Assembly: GCF_000696095.1 (NCBI RefSeq)
Contig: NZ_BAYX01000007.1
Span: forward strand, 1 to 64,000
Reading direction: 5' to 3'
Length of the DNA: 64,000 nt
Origin: Rhizobium rhizogenes NBRC 13257
Lineage (GTDB): Bacteria; Pseudomonadota; Alphaproteobacteria; Rhizobiales; Rhizobiaceae
The position numbers were made by a program, and so were the translations under genes. The notes below the pieces were generated by a model. It was not told the DNA's origin. It ran no database searches and was given only the letters and a program-made list of their open reading frames with translations. Positions 9,059 through 17,573 of this stretch are shown here, piece by piece (within the stretch, counting starts at the first letter, position 1; the number at the start of each line of letters is the position of its first letter).

Positions 9059-9284
9059 CGATGATCGCCTGATCGGCAACATCTCATCGTGTAACCTGCC
9101 TCCACGGAACGCTGCTCATGGCGGCATCTCCGCACACCATTTTTGCTAACCATTTGATGTTTCAGGCTACTGTCAGGCTTCTGCCGTAAATGCACGGTCG
9201 ATGGGGATTATCAGTGCCGTTGCGCAAGACGCCAGTGAAATTCCGTCTCACTTTTGCATTCGATGACGGAGGCGGCGTTTCCTG

Positions 9285-10061
9285 ATGTATGATGACTATG
9301 TTGCGTACCCGAAACGCGCGACGTCACTCAGCAGACCCCTTGCATCGTTTCTGACGTTGTTTGCCTTCTGGTGGCTGCTGCTGCTTGTTTTCAATAGATT
9401 TCCTGAGATCGATCTTTCTGTTGCCCGCAGCGTCTTTACCAATGCGCCCTGCCCTTCGAGTGATCCGATCGGCAAGGTTTGTGGCATATTCGCTTACGAC
9501 AGGAGCTCGCTCTTCGCCTTCCTGCGCGCCATCACGCTCGTCCTGCCCTATATCGCAATCATCATATTGCTCGCGCTTCCGATTCTGTCCTGGAGGCGGC
9601 TCGGGCCGCTTTGGCGCACGCCGAAAATCGACCGGTACATAGCCGCGCTGCTGTCGCTGGCCCTTGGCTGCGGCCTCCTCGTCAACCTTATCCTGAAAGG
9701 CTTCTCCGGCCGGCCGCGCCCTCGTGGCACCGATCTCTTCGGCGGGGCGCTGGATTTCGTCCAGGCGGGCTCGTTCGCCGGTAAATGCCTCAGGAACTGT
9801 TCCTTCATCTCCGGAGAGGCATCATCGGCCGGCTGGCTTCTCTGTCTTATCTTGCTGCTGCCGCCGCGCTGGCGCATTCCGCTCGGCGTGCCGCTGGCAG
9901 CTATATCGATCCTGATGCCGACCATGCGCGTCCTTACCGGCGCCCATTACCTGTCCGACGTGGTCCTCGGCTGGCTTTCGTCGCTGGTGATCTTCGCCGG
10001 CATGCTGGCGATTCTCGAGCTCCTCGGCACCTCTTCAGCCCACCCTGGGCAGAAGGCGTGA
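9285..10061 (+). CDS. PAP2-family membrane phosphatase, LpxE/LpxF-like
   Basis: A 258-residue inner-membrane protein with about six hydrophobic segments; GGAGG lies 12 nt before the ATG. The phosphatase motifs are K138-X6-R145-P146, S176-G177-E178 and R215-X5-H221-X3-D225. The middle motif is usually PSGH, but here it reads ISGE, so His is replaced by Glu. Family members remove phosphate from lipid A (LpxE at position 1, LpxF at 4') or from other lipid phosphates on the periplasmic face. The downstream EptA-like gene supports an envelope-lipid role, since dephosphorylation followed by phosphoethanolamine addition is a known route. The SGE variant leaves catalytic competence open. Confidence 0.75.
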   Translation: MYDDYVAYPKRATSLSRPLASFLTLFAFWWLLLLVFNRFPEIDLSVARSVFTNAPCPSSDPIGKVCGIFAYDRSSLFAFLRAITLVLPYIAIIILLALPILSWRRLGPLWRTPKIDRYIAALLSLALGCGLLVNLILKGFSGRPRPRGTDLFGGALDFVQAGSFAGKCLRNCSFISGEASSAGWLLCLILLLPPRWRIPLGVPLAAISILMPTMRVLTGAHYLSDVVLGWLSSLVIFAGMLAILELLGTSSAHPGQKA

Positions 10062-10445
10062 CCGGTCGTTCCTCGATCTCCCAGCAGCCGCAGGCATGAC
10101 CGCCTTGCGGATTCGAGCCGTCAGTTCGGCAAGCCCGAACGGCTTTATGAGATAATCGACCGCACCGATGCTCAATCCGGTCATCTGATCGGAAATCTGG
10201 TCATAGGCGGAAAGGATGATGACCGGCGTCGTCCCCACCTGCGCCTCCATGGATTTCAGCAGGTCCAGACCACTTCCGTCCGGCAGACGCAAATCAAGAA
10301 GAACCAGGTCATAATGGCCTCCGGCAACCGCCATCTTCGCCGCTCCAAGGTCCATCGACCAGTCGACCGCAAACCCCTCCGCCAGCAGATGATCCTGCAC
10401 GGCGTTACCGATGATGGCATTGTCCTCGACCAGTAAAACCCGCAC
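10035..10445 (-). CDS. Truncated OmpR-type response regulator (receiver domain only)
   Basis: A 136-residue protein that covers a complete receiver: acidic pocket E7/D8, phospho-acceptor D51 (LLDLRLP), S79 (ILSAYD) and K101 (YLIKPFG). The sequence most resembles PmrA/QseB regulators, which normally continue into a winged-helix DNA-binding domain of about 100 residues. Here that domain is absent. After ARIRKAV only about 20 residues follow, and the last 27 nt overlap the 3' end of the convergent PAP2 gene. No histidine kinase lies beside it. It looks like the remnant of a two-component system left by a deletion, although a functional single-domain regulator cannot be excluded. Confidence 0.75.
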   Translation of the reverse strand: MRVLLVEDNAIIGNAVQDHLLAEGFAVDWSMDLGAAKMAVAGGHYDLVLLDLRLPDGSGLDLLKSMEAQVGTTPVIILSAYDQISDQMTGLSIGAVDYLIKPFGLAELTARIRKAVMPAAAGRSRNDRSRLLPRVG

Positions 10446-10596
10446 GGCTGCTTCCTTGATTCAAGAAAGGAAGCTATGATCGGGATTGCTGACGGCGACC
10501 TGAACTCCACTTAACCGTGCGACAAAAAGCGCGGATAAGCGCAATCGACCAAGGCACAGGTGGACGCTATTCAGGTAAATGTCAGGAACGGCGGGC

Positions 10597-12354
10597 ATGG
10601 TCTCGCGCTCAAACAGTCTGAGCCGCGTCCCGCGCGTTAAGTTGTACGGCATTCCCGCTCTGTTCAGGGGAATGCCCTGGAGAAAACCGTTGAACAATAA
10701 AAACACTCAGTCTGGCGGACGCAGCGTCCGACCAGCCATCGGCAGCGTCACTCTTTGTCTTATAGCCACCCTTTATATCCTTCTTGTGACGAACCGGATG
10801 TTCTGGACCAAGGCTTATGGCTATTTCATTGAAGAGCCCGCCGCCTTCGCCGGCTTCGTCGTCGGCATCTCGGCCGTCATCATGGCGCTCTTCACGTTTT
10901 TCTCCGCCAAATACATCACCAAGCCGATCCTGATTTTCTTCGTTCTCGTGGCTTCGGTGTCCTCGTGGTTCAACGACCAGTTCGGCGTGATCATCGACAA
11001 GGAAATGATCCGCAACGCGGCGGTATCGACGGGCGCCGAGGCGGGCCACCTGATCACCACGCGTTTTGTGACGCATGTGCTGCTGACCGGTGTTCTTCCG
11101 TCGCTGGTGATCGCGTCCGTACGCATCGTCCATCGCCCCATTCTCAAGAAGCTTGCCTACAACACCGCAGTCATTCTCTCCTGCGTCGCGATCTTCATGG
11201 TCGCCGGCATCAGCTTCTACAAAACCTATGCCGGCGTCGGCCGGGCGCATCGCGACATGATGGATACGCTCAATCCGGTGGTGCCGATTACCAGTGTCGT
11301 ACGCTACATCGTCGATTCCACCAGGAATGCAAACGTCGTTGCACAGCCCCTGGGCACAGATGCCCGCAGGGTTGGAGCCGTCGACAACGGCAAGCCGCGC
11401 GTGACGATCATCGTCGCCGGCGAAACGGCGCGCGCCCAGAATTTCTCGCTCGGCGGCTATGGCAAGATGACCAATCCTGAGCTCGCGAAGCAGAATATCG
11501 TCTATTTCCCCAACACCACGAGCTGCGGAACGGCAACGGCGACATCGATCCCCTGCCTGTTTTCCGTCTACCCGCGGGCGCAATATAGCCATCGCAAGGG
11601 TCTGGAAACGGAGAACCTGCTCGACGTGCTGACGCATGCCAAGGTCGACGTGACCTGGCTGGACAACGACACCGGCAGCTACAATGTGACAGATCGCGTT
11701 CCCTATACCTATCTGCCGCCCTCAGCCGATCCCCGCTTCTGCAAGGACGGCGAATGTCATGATGCGATCCTGGTCGACAAGATCGACAACTGGCTGGACC
11801 ACATCAAGGGAGATAGCGTCCTCGTGCTGCACCAGCTCGGCAGCCACGGTCCGGCCTACTACCAGCGCTACCCCGAAGAGTTTCGCCGCTTCACGCCGGA
11901 CTGCCGGGCCAATGACTTCGGCAAGTGCTCGCAGGAACAGATCAACAATGCGTACGACAATACGATCCTCTACACCGATCACATCGTCTCGGCGGTCATC
12001 GACAAGCTGAAGCAGCGCTCGGCCACGGTATCCGGCGCGGTGATGTATTTCTCGGATCACGGCGAGTCGCTTGGCGAGAACGGCATCTATCTGCATGGCA
12101 CGCCGTATATTATCGCGCCGCCGGAGCAGATCCATGTGCCCTTCCTGGTCTGGATGGCCGACGATCTGGCAAAGATCGGCGGCTATGACATGAGTTGCGT
12201 TGCCAAGCAGGCGACCGAAGGCACCCACTCGCACGACAACATCTTCCATAGCGTTCTTGGCATGATGGACATAGCAACGAAGGTCTACGATCCCAGCCTC
12301 GACGTCTTCGCCGCCTGCCGCCATCCGGCAAACAAGCTGGCTCAATTGAATTAA
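10597..12354 (+). CDS. eptA: EptA-like lipid A phosphoethanolamine transferase
   Basis: About 585 residues; the frame is open from 10579, but AGGAA precedes the ATG at 10597, which I prefer. The N-terminal third has about five membrane helices (DUF1705 domain). The C-terminal two thirds form a periplasmic sulfatase-fold catalytic domain with the nucleophile Thr in IIVAGETARAQNFSLGGYG, a WLDNDTG segment, and the zinc-binding FSDHGESLGE motif. Several Cys pairs (SCGTATATSIPC, FCKDGEC) match the disulfides of this family. It transfers phosphoethanolamine from phosphatidylethanolamine to lipid A and lowers its negative charge. Its place after a PAP2 phosphatase resembles the LpxE-EptA pairing known in Helicobacter. 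Confidence 0.87.
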   Translation: MVSRSNSLSRVPRVKLYGIPALFRGMPWRKPLNNKNTQSGGRSVRPAIGSVTLCLIATLYILLVTNRMFWTKAYGYFIEEPAAFAGFVVGISAVIMALFTFFSAKYITKPILIFFVLVASVSSWFNDQFGVIIDKEMIRNAAVSTGAEAGHLITTRFVTHVLLTGVLPSLVIASVRIVHRPILKKLAYNTAVILSCVAIFMVAGISFYKTYAGVGRAHRDMMDTLNPVVPITSVVRYIVDSTRNANVVAQPLGTDARRVGAVDNGKPRVTIIVAGETARAQNFSLGGYGKMTNPELAKQNIVYFPNTTSCGTATATSIPCLFSVYPRAQYSHRKGLETENLLDVLTHAKVDVTWLDNDTGSYNVTDRVPYTYLPPSADPRFCKDGECHDAILVDKIDNWLDHIKGDSVLVLHQLGSHGPAYYQRYPEEFRRFTPDCRANDFGKCSQEQINNAYDNTILYTDHIVSAVIDKLKQRSATVSGAVMYFSDHGESLGENGIYLHGTPYIIAPPEQIHVPFLVWMADDLAKIGGYDMSCVAKQATEGTHSHDNIFHSVLGMMDIATKVYDPSLDVFAACRHPANKLAQLN

Positions 12355-12375
12355 TGCCTGTGGGCTTGTGACTTC

Positions 12376-12407
12376 AATCGCGGTATCGCCAATCCGATAT
12401 CGCGATT
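12376..12407 (+). terminator. Hairpin after the eptA-like gene
   Basis: AATCGCGGTATCG (12376-12388) pairs with CGATATCGCGATT (12395-12407), a 13-bp stem with one mismatch and a 6-nt loop. There is no clear T-tract. Confidence 0.5.
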
Positions 12408-12563
12408 CCCTCCGTCACCCCCGCAGGACACGTCTGCGACGTTTCTTGTCCTCACTACTGCTGTCGTCATATCGAATTCCTCGAACGGAACCCTCGAAAC
12501 TTTGCGGGTGTTTCGCAATTGGGAACGCGAGTAAATGCCTCCCGAACATCATGGCGATAGGCA

Positions 12564-13610
12564 ATGGACACAATCATGACGGCAAACACGGTCGAATTCG
12601 GGCTCGATACATTCGGCGACGTAACCCATGACGAGAGCGGGAAGCCGGACTCTCATGCGCAGGTCATCCGCAACGTCATCGAGGAAGGCGTGCTCGCGGA
12701 CCAGCTCGGGATCGATTTCTTCGGTATCGGCGAGCATCACCGCGAGGATTTCGCGGTCTCCTCGCCCGAGACTGTTCTCGCCGCCATCGCCGGGCGCACG
12801 TCGCATATCCACCTCGGATCGGCGGTCACGGTTCTGAGCTCCGACGATCCTATTCGTGTCTTTCAGCGCTTTTCGAGCCTGGACGCGGCATCCAACGGAC
12901 GCGCCGAGGTGATCCTCGGCCGTGGGTCCTTCACCGAATCCTTCCCACTGTTCGGCTTCGAGCTGTCGCAATATGAAAAGCTGTTCGAAGAAAAACTCGA
13001 TCTTTTCGCCGCATTGCTCACCAACGAACCGGTGACCTGGAAAGGCAGCATCCGCCCACCGCTCGACAAGCAAAAGGTCTTCCCGACGATCGAGAAGGGT
13101 CACCTGAAGACCTGGATCGGCGTCGGCGGCAGCCCAGCTTCGGTCGTGCGCGCCGCACAATATAATCTGCCGCTGATGCTGGCGATCATTGGCGGCAGCC
13201 CCTACCGTTTCCAGCCTTATATCGATCTCTATCACAAGGCATTCGCGCAACTGGGCGGCACGGCCCAGCCGATCGGCATCCATTCTCCCGGTTACATTGC
13301 CGATACCGACGACCAGGCCCGCGAAGAACTCTGGCCCTGCTACAAGGTGATGCGCGACCGCATCGGCCGCGAGCGCGGCTGGCCGCCGGTGACGCGCAAC
13401 GAATTCGAGAACGAGATCGAACACGGCTCACTCTATGTCGGCTCGCCCGAAACGGTCGCCGCCAAGCTGACGCCGGTGATCAAGACGCTCGGCATCAACC
13501 GCTTCCAGTTGAAATACAGCACCGGCACACTCAGCCACCAGAAGCTGATGCACTGCATCGCGCTTTACGGCCGGGAAGTCATCCCTGCCGTGCGAGCGGG
13601 ATTGGCGTAA
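12564..13610 (+). CDS. LLM-class flavin-dependent oxidoreductase (Atu2307/SP_0267-like)
   Basis: A 348-residue luciferase-like TIM-barrel enzyme. Recognisable segments are VEFGLDTFGDV, the GIGEHHREDFAVSSP active-site region, HLGSAVTVLSSDDPIRVFQ, and NGRAEVILGRGSF. Members use reduced FMN, often as monooxygenases or dehydrogenases; the substrate is unknown. Two in-frame ATGs (12564 and 12576) compete. Only a weak AGGC precedes the first, and neither is decisive. It stands between the eptA hairpin and an RpiR regulator 163 nt downstream on the same strand, with no evidence that they are linked. Confidence 0.8.
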   Translation: MDTIMTANTVEFGLDTFGDVTHDESGKPDSHAQVIRNVIEEGVLADQLGIDFFGIGEHHREDFAVSSPETVLAAIAGRTSHIHLGSAVTVLSSDDPIRVFQRFSSLDAASNGRAEVILGRGSFTESFPLFGFELSQYEKLFEEKLDLFAALLTNEPVTWKGSIRPPLDKQKVFPTIEKGHLKTWIGVGGSPASVVRAAQYNLPLMLAIIGGSPYRFQPYIDLYHKAFAQLGGTAQPIGIHSPGYIADTDDQAREELWPCYKVMRDRIGRERGWPPVTRNEFENEIEHGSLYVGSPETVAAKLTPVIKTLGINRFQLKYSTGTLSHQKLMHCIALYGREVIPAVRAGLA

Positions 13611-13773
13611 CACTCTCCAACCTCAACTGCCGTGCCTGATCGGCCGAAGGGGATGATTGCGGCCGCGACAGCTCGACGCGGCCGCTGGAATCCTGTTGCC
13701 ATACTTGGTAACGAATACTACATTCATCTCTATCGGTAGCATTTACTACACGACGATAGATGGAAGCATCAGC

Positions 13774-14679
13774 ATGACAACGGATGCACGATCGCAACCG
13801 CAGCCTAATTTCGACGCCCGGATTTTCGCCGCGATCGAGGGCCTGGCGCCTGCCGAACAGCGCATGGCCCGCTTCTTCATCGATCAGAAGCAGGCTGTGC
13901 TGCTGAACTCCGCCGCCCAGATTGCCGAGCTTGCCGGCGCCAGCGATGCGACGGTGGTGCGAACCGCCCGCGCGCTCGGCTTCGAGAGCCTCTCGGCGCT
14001 TCGCGCGGCGCTGCTTTCGGAACTGACAGGAACCTCGACGCCCGGCAATCGGCTGGAGCGGACACTTGCCGAAACCGACGGCGACGCTGCCGGCATCCTG
14101 CACCATGTCATCGGCATTCACGAAACCGCGCTGGACGTTCTGAAGCGGCCAGAGACTGCCGCAAGCTTTACGCGCGCCATCGATATTCTGGCGGCGGCAA
14201 ACCGGCGCCATGTCTTCGGCATCGGCCCCTCCGGCGCAATGGCGGACTATGCCAGCCTGCAATTCAACCGCATCGGCCTGCCCACCTACCCGCTCTCCGC
14301 ATCAGGCATCGCTCTCGCCGACCGCCTTCTCTGGCTCGGCAGGGGCGACGCCGTTTTGATGATGGCCTACGGCCCGCTCTATCGCGAAGTCGAGGTCGTG
14401 CTCGAACAGGCCAGTCGGCATGGCGTGCCGGTGATCCTCATCAGCGACAATCTCGGCCCACTGGTCGCCGACAAGGTGGCGGAAATCCTTCCCGTCCCAC
14501 GCGGCAAGGCCGATCATCTCGCCATGCATGCCGGCACCATGGTGCTGATCGAAGCGACGATCGTCGGGCTCGCCGCGCATCGCCGACAAGCCGCCTTCGA
14601 CAGCCTTGATCATCTGAGCACCCTGCGCGGCTCCATCGACAAGGCCTGGAGCAAACGCGGCACGAAGAGAAAGAAATAG
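13774..14679 (+). CDS. MurR/RpiR-family transcriptional regulator with SIS domain
   Basis: A 301-residue protein. The start at 13774 has GGAAG upstream; the frame is open further back but without support. An RpiR N-terminal HTH lies at about residues 10-85 (LAPAEQRMARFFIDQ...AAQIAELAGASDATVVRTARALGF). A SIS phosphosugar-binding domain covers about 125-255 (RRHVFGIGPSGAMADY, DAVLMMAYG, VPVILISDN). Such regulators sense phosphosugars. The next gene is a membrane protein only 42 nt away on the same strand, so the two may be co-transcribed. Confidence 0.82.
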   Translation: MTTDARSQPQPNFDARIFAAIEGLAPAEQRMARFFIDQKQAVLLNSAAQIAELAGASDATVVRTARALGFESLSALRAALLSELTGTSTPGNRLERTLAETDGDAAGILHHVIGIHETALDVLKRPETAASFTRAIDILAAANRRHVFGIGPSGAMADYASLQFNRIGLPTYPLSASGIALADRLLWLGRGDAVLMMAYGPLYREVEVVLEQASRHGVPVILISDNLGPLVADKVAEILPVPRGKADHLAMHAGTMVLIEATIVGLAAHRRQAAFDSLDHLSTLRGSIDKAWSKRGTKRKK

Positions 14680-14721
14680 CATGCGGAATCAGACCCCTAT
14701 CCGCCACTCAGGATTCATTGC

Positions 14722-15477
14722 ATGAATAGTCTCACCCCCATCCTCTCCACCCTGACGGCTTCCTTCCTCGGCTCGTTCGTCGAAGTCGTGGAAGCCTTCA
14801 CCATCGTCCTCGCGGTCGGTGTCACGCGCAGTTGGCGCCCGGCGCTAATCGGTGCGGCGCTCGCGCTCGCCCTGCTGGCCGCCCTCGTCCTCGTCTTCGG
14901 GCCGCTGCTGGCGCTGATTCCGATCCATACGATGCAATTCGTCATCGGCGTTCTCCTGATCCTGTTCGGCATGCGCTGGCTGCGCAAGGCCATCCTTCGC
15001 TCGCTCGGCGTCATCGCCCTGCATGACGAGGCCGCCGCCTTCACCAAGGAAGCAGCAGCCCTGCGGCAGCAATCCGACGACCGGCGCGCCGATTATCTCG
15101 CTGGGCTTGCATCCTTCAAAGCGGTGTTGCTGGAAGGTGTCGAGGTGGTCTTCATCGTCATCGCCGTCGGCGGTGCCCACGGCATGACGCTCTATGCCGG
15201 TCTTGGCGCACTGGCCGCCTTCGTCCTGGTCATGCTGATCGGCCTGCTGGTGCATCGCCCGCTCGCCACCGTGCCGGAAAACACGCTCAAATTCGTCGTC
15301 GGGCTGATGCTGACCAGCTTCGGCATCTTCTGGACCGGCGAAGGCATCGGCGCGGACTGGCCGGGCGCAGATCTGGCGCTGATCGCCATCTTCGCGATCG
15401 TTTCGCTGGTATCCTTCATCATCGTTCGCAGCCTGCGCGGCTCGACCGGCAAACCCACCGCAAAGGCAGCCCAATGA
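14722..15477 (+). CDS. COG4280-like multi-pass membrane protein with duplicated acidic helix motif
   Basis: A 251-residue protein with about 6-7 hydrophobic helices. Two similar motifs, SFVEVVEAFTIVLAVG near residue 18 and LLEGVEVVFIVIAVG near residue 138, put pairs of Glu inside membrane segments. This is reminiscent of the duplicated E-x-x-E motifs of FTR1 iron permeases and GDT1-type cation exchangers, so metal or cation transport is plausible but unproven. A charged cytosolic loop (KEAAALRQQSDDRRADYL) separates the halves. The stop overlaps the start of the next small membrane protein by 4 nt, which indicates translational coupling. Confidence 0.6.
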   Translation: MNSLTPILSTLTASFLGSFVEVVEAFTIVLAVGVTRSWRPALIGAALALALLAALVLVFGPLLALIPIHTMQFVIGVLLILFGMRWLRKAILRSLGVIALHDEAAAFTKEAAALRQQSDDRRADYLAGLASFKAVLLEGVEVVFIVIAVGGAHGMTLYAGLGALAAFVLVMLIGLLVHRPLATVPENTLKFVVGLMLTSFGIFWTGEGIGADWPGADLALIAIFAIVSLVSFIIVRSLRGSTGKPTAKAAQ

Positions 15478-15680
15478 GCGTCGTCCGCACCGCCCTGTCC
15501 GAGCTGATCGGCATGTTCATCGATGATGGCAGCCTGGCGACCCTCTGCCTGATCCTGGTCGCCGCCGTCGCCGGAGCCGTCGAGCTTCTGGCACTGCCGC
15601 CACTTATCGGCGGAGTCCTGCTTCTGGTGGGATGCCTCGCCATTCTGGTGCACAGCGTTCTGCGTGCGGTAAAACGATAG
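15474..15680 (+). CDS. Small two-helix membrane protein
   Basis: A 68-residue protein whose ATG overlaps the stop of the preceding transporter-like gene (ATGA). Two hydrophobic helices span about residues 20-40 and 44-63, with a basic C-terminus (VLRAVKR). The overlap suggests it is made in fixed ratio with the 251-residue protein and may be a subunit or modulator. No family recognised. Confidence 0.6.
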   Translation: MSVVRTALSELIGMFIDDGSLATLCLILVAAVAGAVELLALPPLIGGVLLLVGCLAILVHSVLRAVKR

Positions 15681-15843
15681 GATCATCATTCCCCTGCAAA
15701 CCATTGGTATACAGGGGAAATCAAGGAACTCCCTGCGAACTGATCGCCATCCCTGAGCGAGGCGATGGCCGCCCTGTCCCTCGACAGATCGTCTGGCAGG
15801 TGCGAAGAAGCTGAAAGGTTCAGCGCGATTGAGAGGCGTTCAG

Positions 15844-16425
15844 ATGAGCAGTGCATATCCGGAAATCTATCTGGTTCGGCATGGGCAGACGGAATGGAGC
15901 CTGTCGGGCCGGCATACCGGACGAACCGACATACCCTTGACCACCGCCGGAGAAGATGCCGCCCGCAAGGTTACCGGCCGCCTGCCTGCCATCGACTTCG
16001 CCGCCGTCTGGTCGAGCCCGTCGCAGCGCGCCAGGAACACCTGCGCACTGGCCGGCTTCGGTGACGTCGTTGTCATCAAGGACGATCTGGCAGAGTGGGA
16101 TTACGGCGCCTATGAAGGCATCACCACCAAGGACATTCAAGCTCAACGCCCCGGCTGGGAGATTTTCCGCGACGGATGCCCAAATGGAGAGACGGCAGCC
16201 GATGTCGGTGCACGGGCCGACCGGATCATCGGCCAGCTCCGAGAGATCAACGGCAACGTCCTGATCTTCTCCAGCGCCCATTTCCTGAGGGTCTTTGCCC
16301 CGCGCTGGATTGGCCTGCCGCCGGAAAACGGCGCACGTCTCGTGCTCGACACCACCAGCATCAGCATTCTCGGCTACGACCACGACTTAACCGAACCCGT
16401 TATCCGCCGCTGGAATCAGATCTAA
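15844..16425 (+). CDS. Histidine phosphatase (phosphoglycerate mutase-like)
   Basis: A 193-residue protein starting at the ATG preceded by GAGAGGCG; a TTG five codons upstream is less likely. The catalytic YLVRHGQTEWS motif, the second Arg in SSPSQRARNTC, the acid Glu in LAEWDYGAYEG and the second His in FSSAHFLRVFA are all present. Members are acid phosphatases or mutases that form a phosphohistidine intermediate. The small size suggests a phosphatase, for example of sugar or nucleotide phosphates. A hairpin separates it from the convergent PhyH gene. Confidence 0.87.
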   Translation: MSSAYPEIYLVRHGQTEWSLSGRHTGRTDIPLTTAGEDAARKVTGRLPAIDFAAVWSSPSQRARNTCALAGFGDVVVIKDDLAEWDYGAYEGITTKDIQAQRPGWEIFRDGCPNGETAADVGARADRIIGQLREINGNVLIFSSAHFLRVFAPRWIGLPPENGARLVLDTTSISILGYDHDLTEPVIRRWNQI

Positions 16426-16448
16426 CGGATCGCATCGCCAACAGATAA

Positions 16449-16478
16449 TGATCGAGCGGCAACAAGGCCGCTCGATCA
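16449..16478. terminator. Bidirectional hairpin between convergent genes
   Basis: TGATCGAGCGGC and GCCGCTCGATCA are perfect 12-bp arms around AACAAG. The hairpin lies between the stops of the histidine phosphatase (16425) and the PhyH gene (16505). Confidence 0.6.
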
Positions 16479-16504
16479 AAGCTTAGCGTCGAACAGTACC
16501 CGCC

Positions 16505-17440
16505 TTACCAGGCCGTCAGCCCCAGCAGCTTTTCACCCAAAGGTGTCAGAACCGCTGTCTCGGCATTATGCTTTTCCCATTCGCGCGGGTCGCCCGGAAA
16601 CGAGTCGCGCTTCGGATGATCGCGCTCGCGCCATAGGCGGATGCGCTCTTCCCTCTCGACGACATCGTCGAACTCGGCCGGGTGCATCGACACATACTGC
16701 GCCATACGCACGCGGTTTTCCGCATGGTTTGGGCGAACACCGTGAGCCAGCAGCGAATTGAAGATCATCAGGTCACCCGGCTCCATCTCGATATTGACGA
16801 CGGAAAGCCCCGTCATGTCGGGATGCATCGGGTCTCGATCCGCAGGCTGCGTCTTCTCCCATTCTTCGAAACGCTCGAATAGTTCCGGCACGCACTGAAA
16901 CCCGCCGACATCGCCGTCCTGCTTCTTCAGGCTGAGGACGCCCTGCACGCCGATCGGCAGCGGACGGCGCGATGTGTCCACATCCCAGTGAATGAAGCCG
17001 TTCGGATTGCCCCTGACCTTCTTCGGCGCATTGAGATTGGCGCGGTCGATCGTCACCCATAGATCTTCGCGGTCCCAGATATCGACAAAAACGTCATAGA
17101 TGCGCCGTTCCATGCGGTTGTCCCAGAGCGCCTGGTGATTATAGATCTCCAGCATGCCGGTGTTGTTGAGCTCCTTCATCTTGTGCTCGCGGCGTTGCGG
17201 CGCATACCAGGTCGAGGGATCGTTCGGATCCTTCTCGTCAAATGCCCAGAGCACCTCCACAAGCCGCTCGACATTGGCGGCGGGGACCGCCTGCCGCACG
17301 ATCACATAGCCCTTGGTGATCCAGTGCTGCCAGTCCTGCTGCGAAAGAACCCGCAATGGCAGCGTCTTCTTGATGTCCTTCAGTTGCGTCGTGACCGAAG
17401 AAGCGGTCGGATGAGCGTCTCGTTTCAAGGCCTGTTGCAT
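16505..17440 (-). CDS. Phytanoyl-CoA dioxygenase (PhyH) family protein
   Basis: A 311-residue Fe(II)/2-oxoglutarate oxygenase. The iron ligands are H151-W-D153 and H233 (LLAHGVRPNHAENRVRMAQYV), with R243 for 2-oxoglutarate. The long C-terminal charged tail ends in LLGLTAW. The gene is divergent from an AraC regulator 133 nt away, the usual layout for a substrate-induced catabolic enzyme. The substrate is not evident. It is distinct in sequence from the other PhyH-like protein at 915-1703. Confidence 0.83.
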   Translation of the reverse strand: MQQALKRDAHPTASSVTTQLKDIKKTLPLRVLSQQDWQHWITKGYVIVRQAVPAANVERLVEVLWAFDEKDPNDPSTWYAPQRREHKMKELNNTGMLEIYNHQALWDNRMERRIYDVFVDIWDREDLWVTIDRANLNAPKKVRGNPNGFIHWDVDTSRRPLPIGVQGVLSLKKQDGDVGGFQCVPELFERFEEWEKTQPADRDPMHPDMTGLSVVNIEMEPGDLMIFNSLLAHGVRPNHAENRVRMAQYVSMHPAEFDDVVEREERIRLWRERDHPKRDSFPGDPREWEKHNAETAVLTPLGEKLLGLTAW

Positions 17441-17573
17441 ATGGTCCTCCCATCGGATTGATGCCTGTCGTTTCAGACGACGACCGATTTGTAATGGGAC
17501 GTAAGCTGCTCGTGTTGCCCTGCTCCGGCAATTTCTGATACTATTCTGGCTTTCCTATTCCTATAGGCGCCCG

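Noticed and set aside
12485-12511. GGAAC-N17-TGTT before the LLM oxidoreductase, as an EcfG promoter
   Set aside because: The -10 lacks the CG of the consensus, and the gene has no stress context. It is weaker than the four promoters near the EcfG module.
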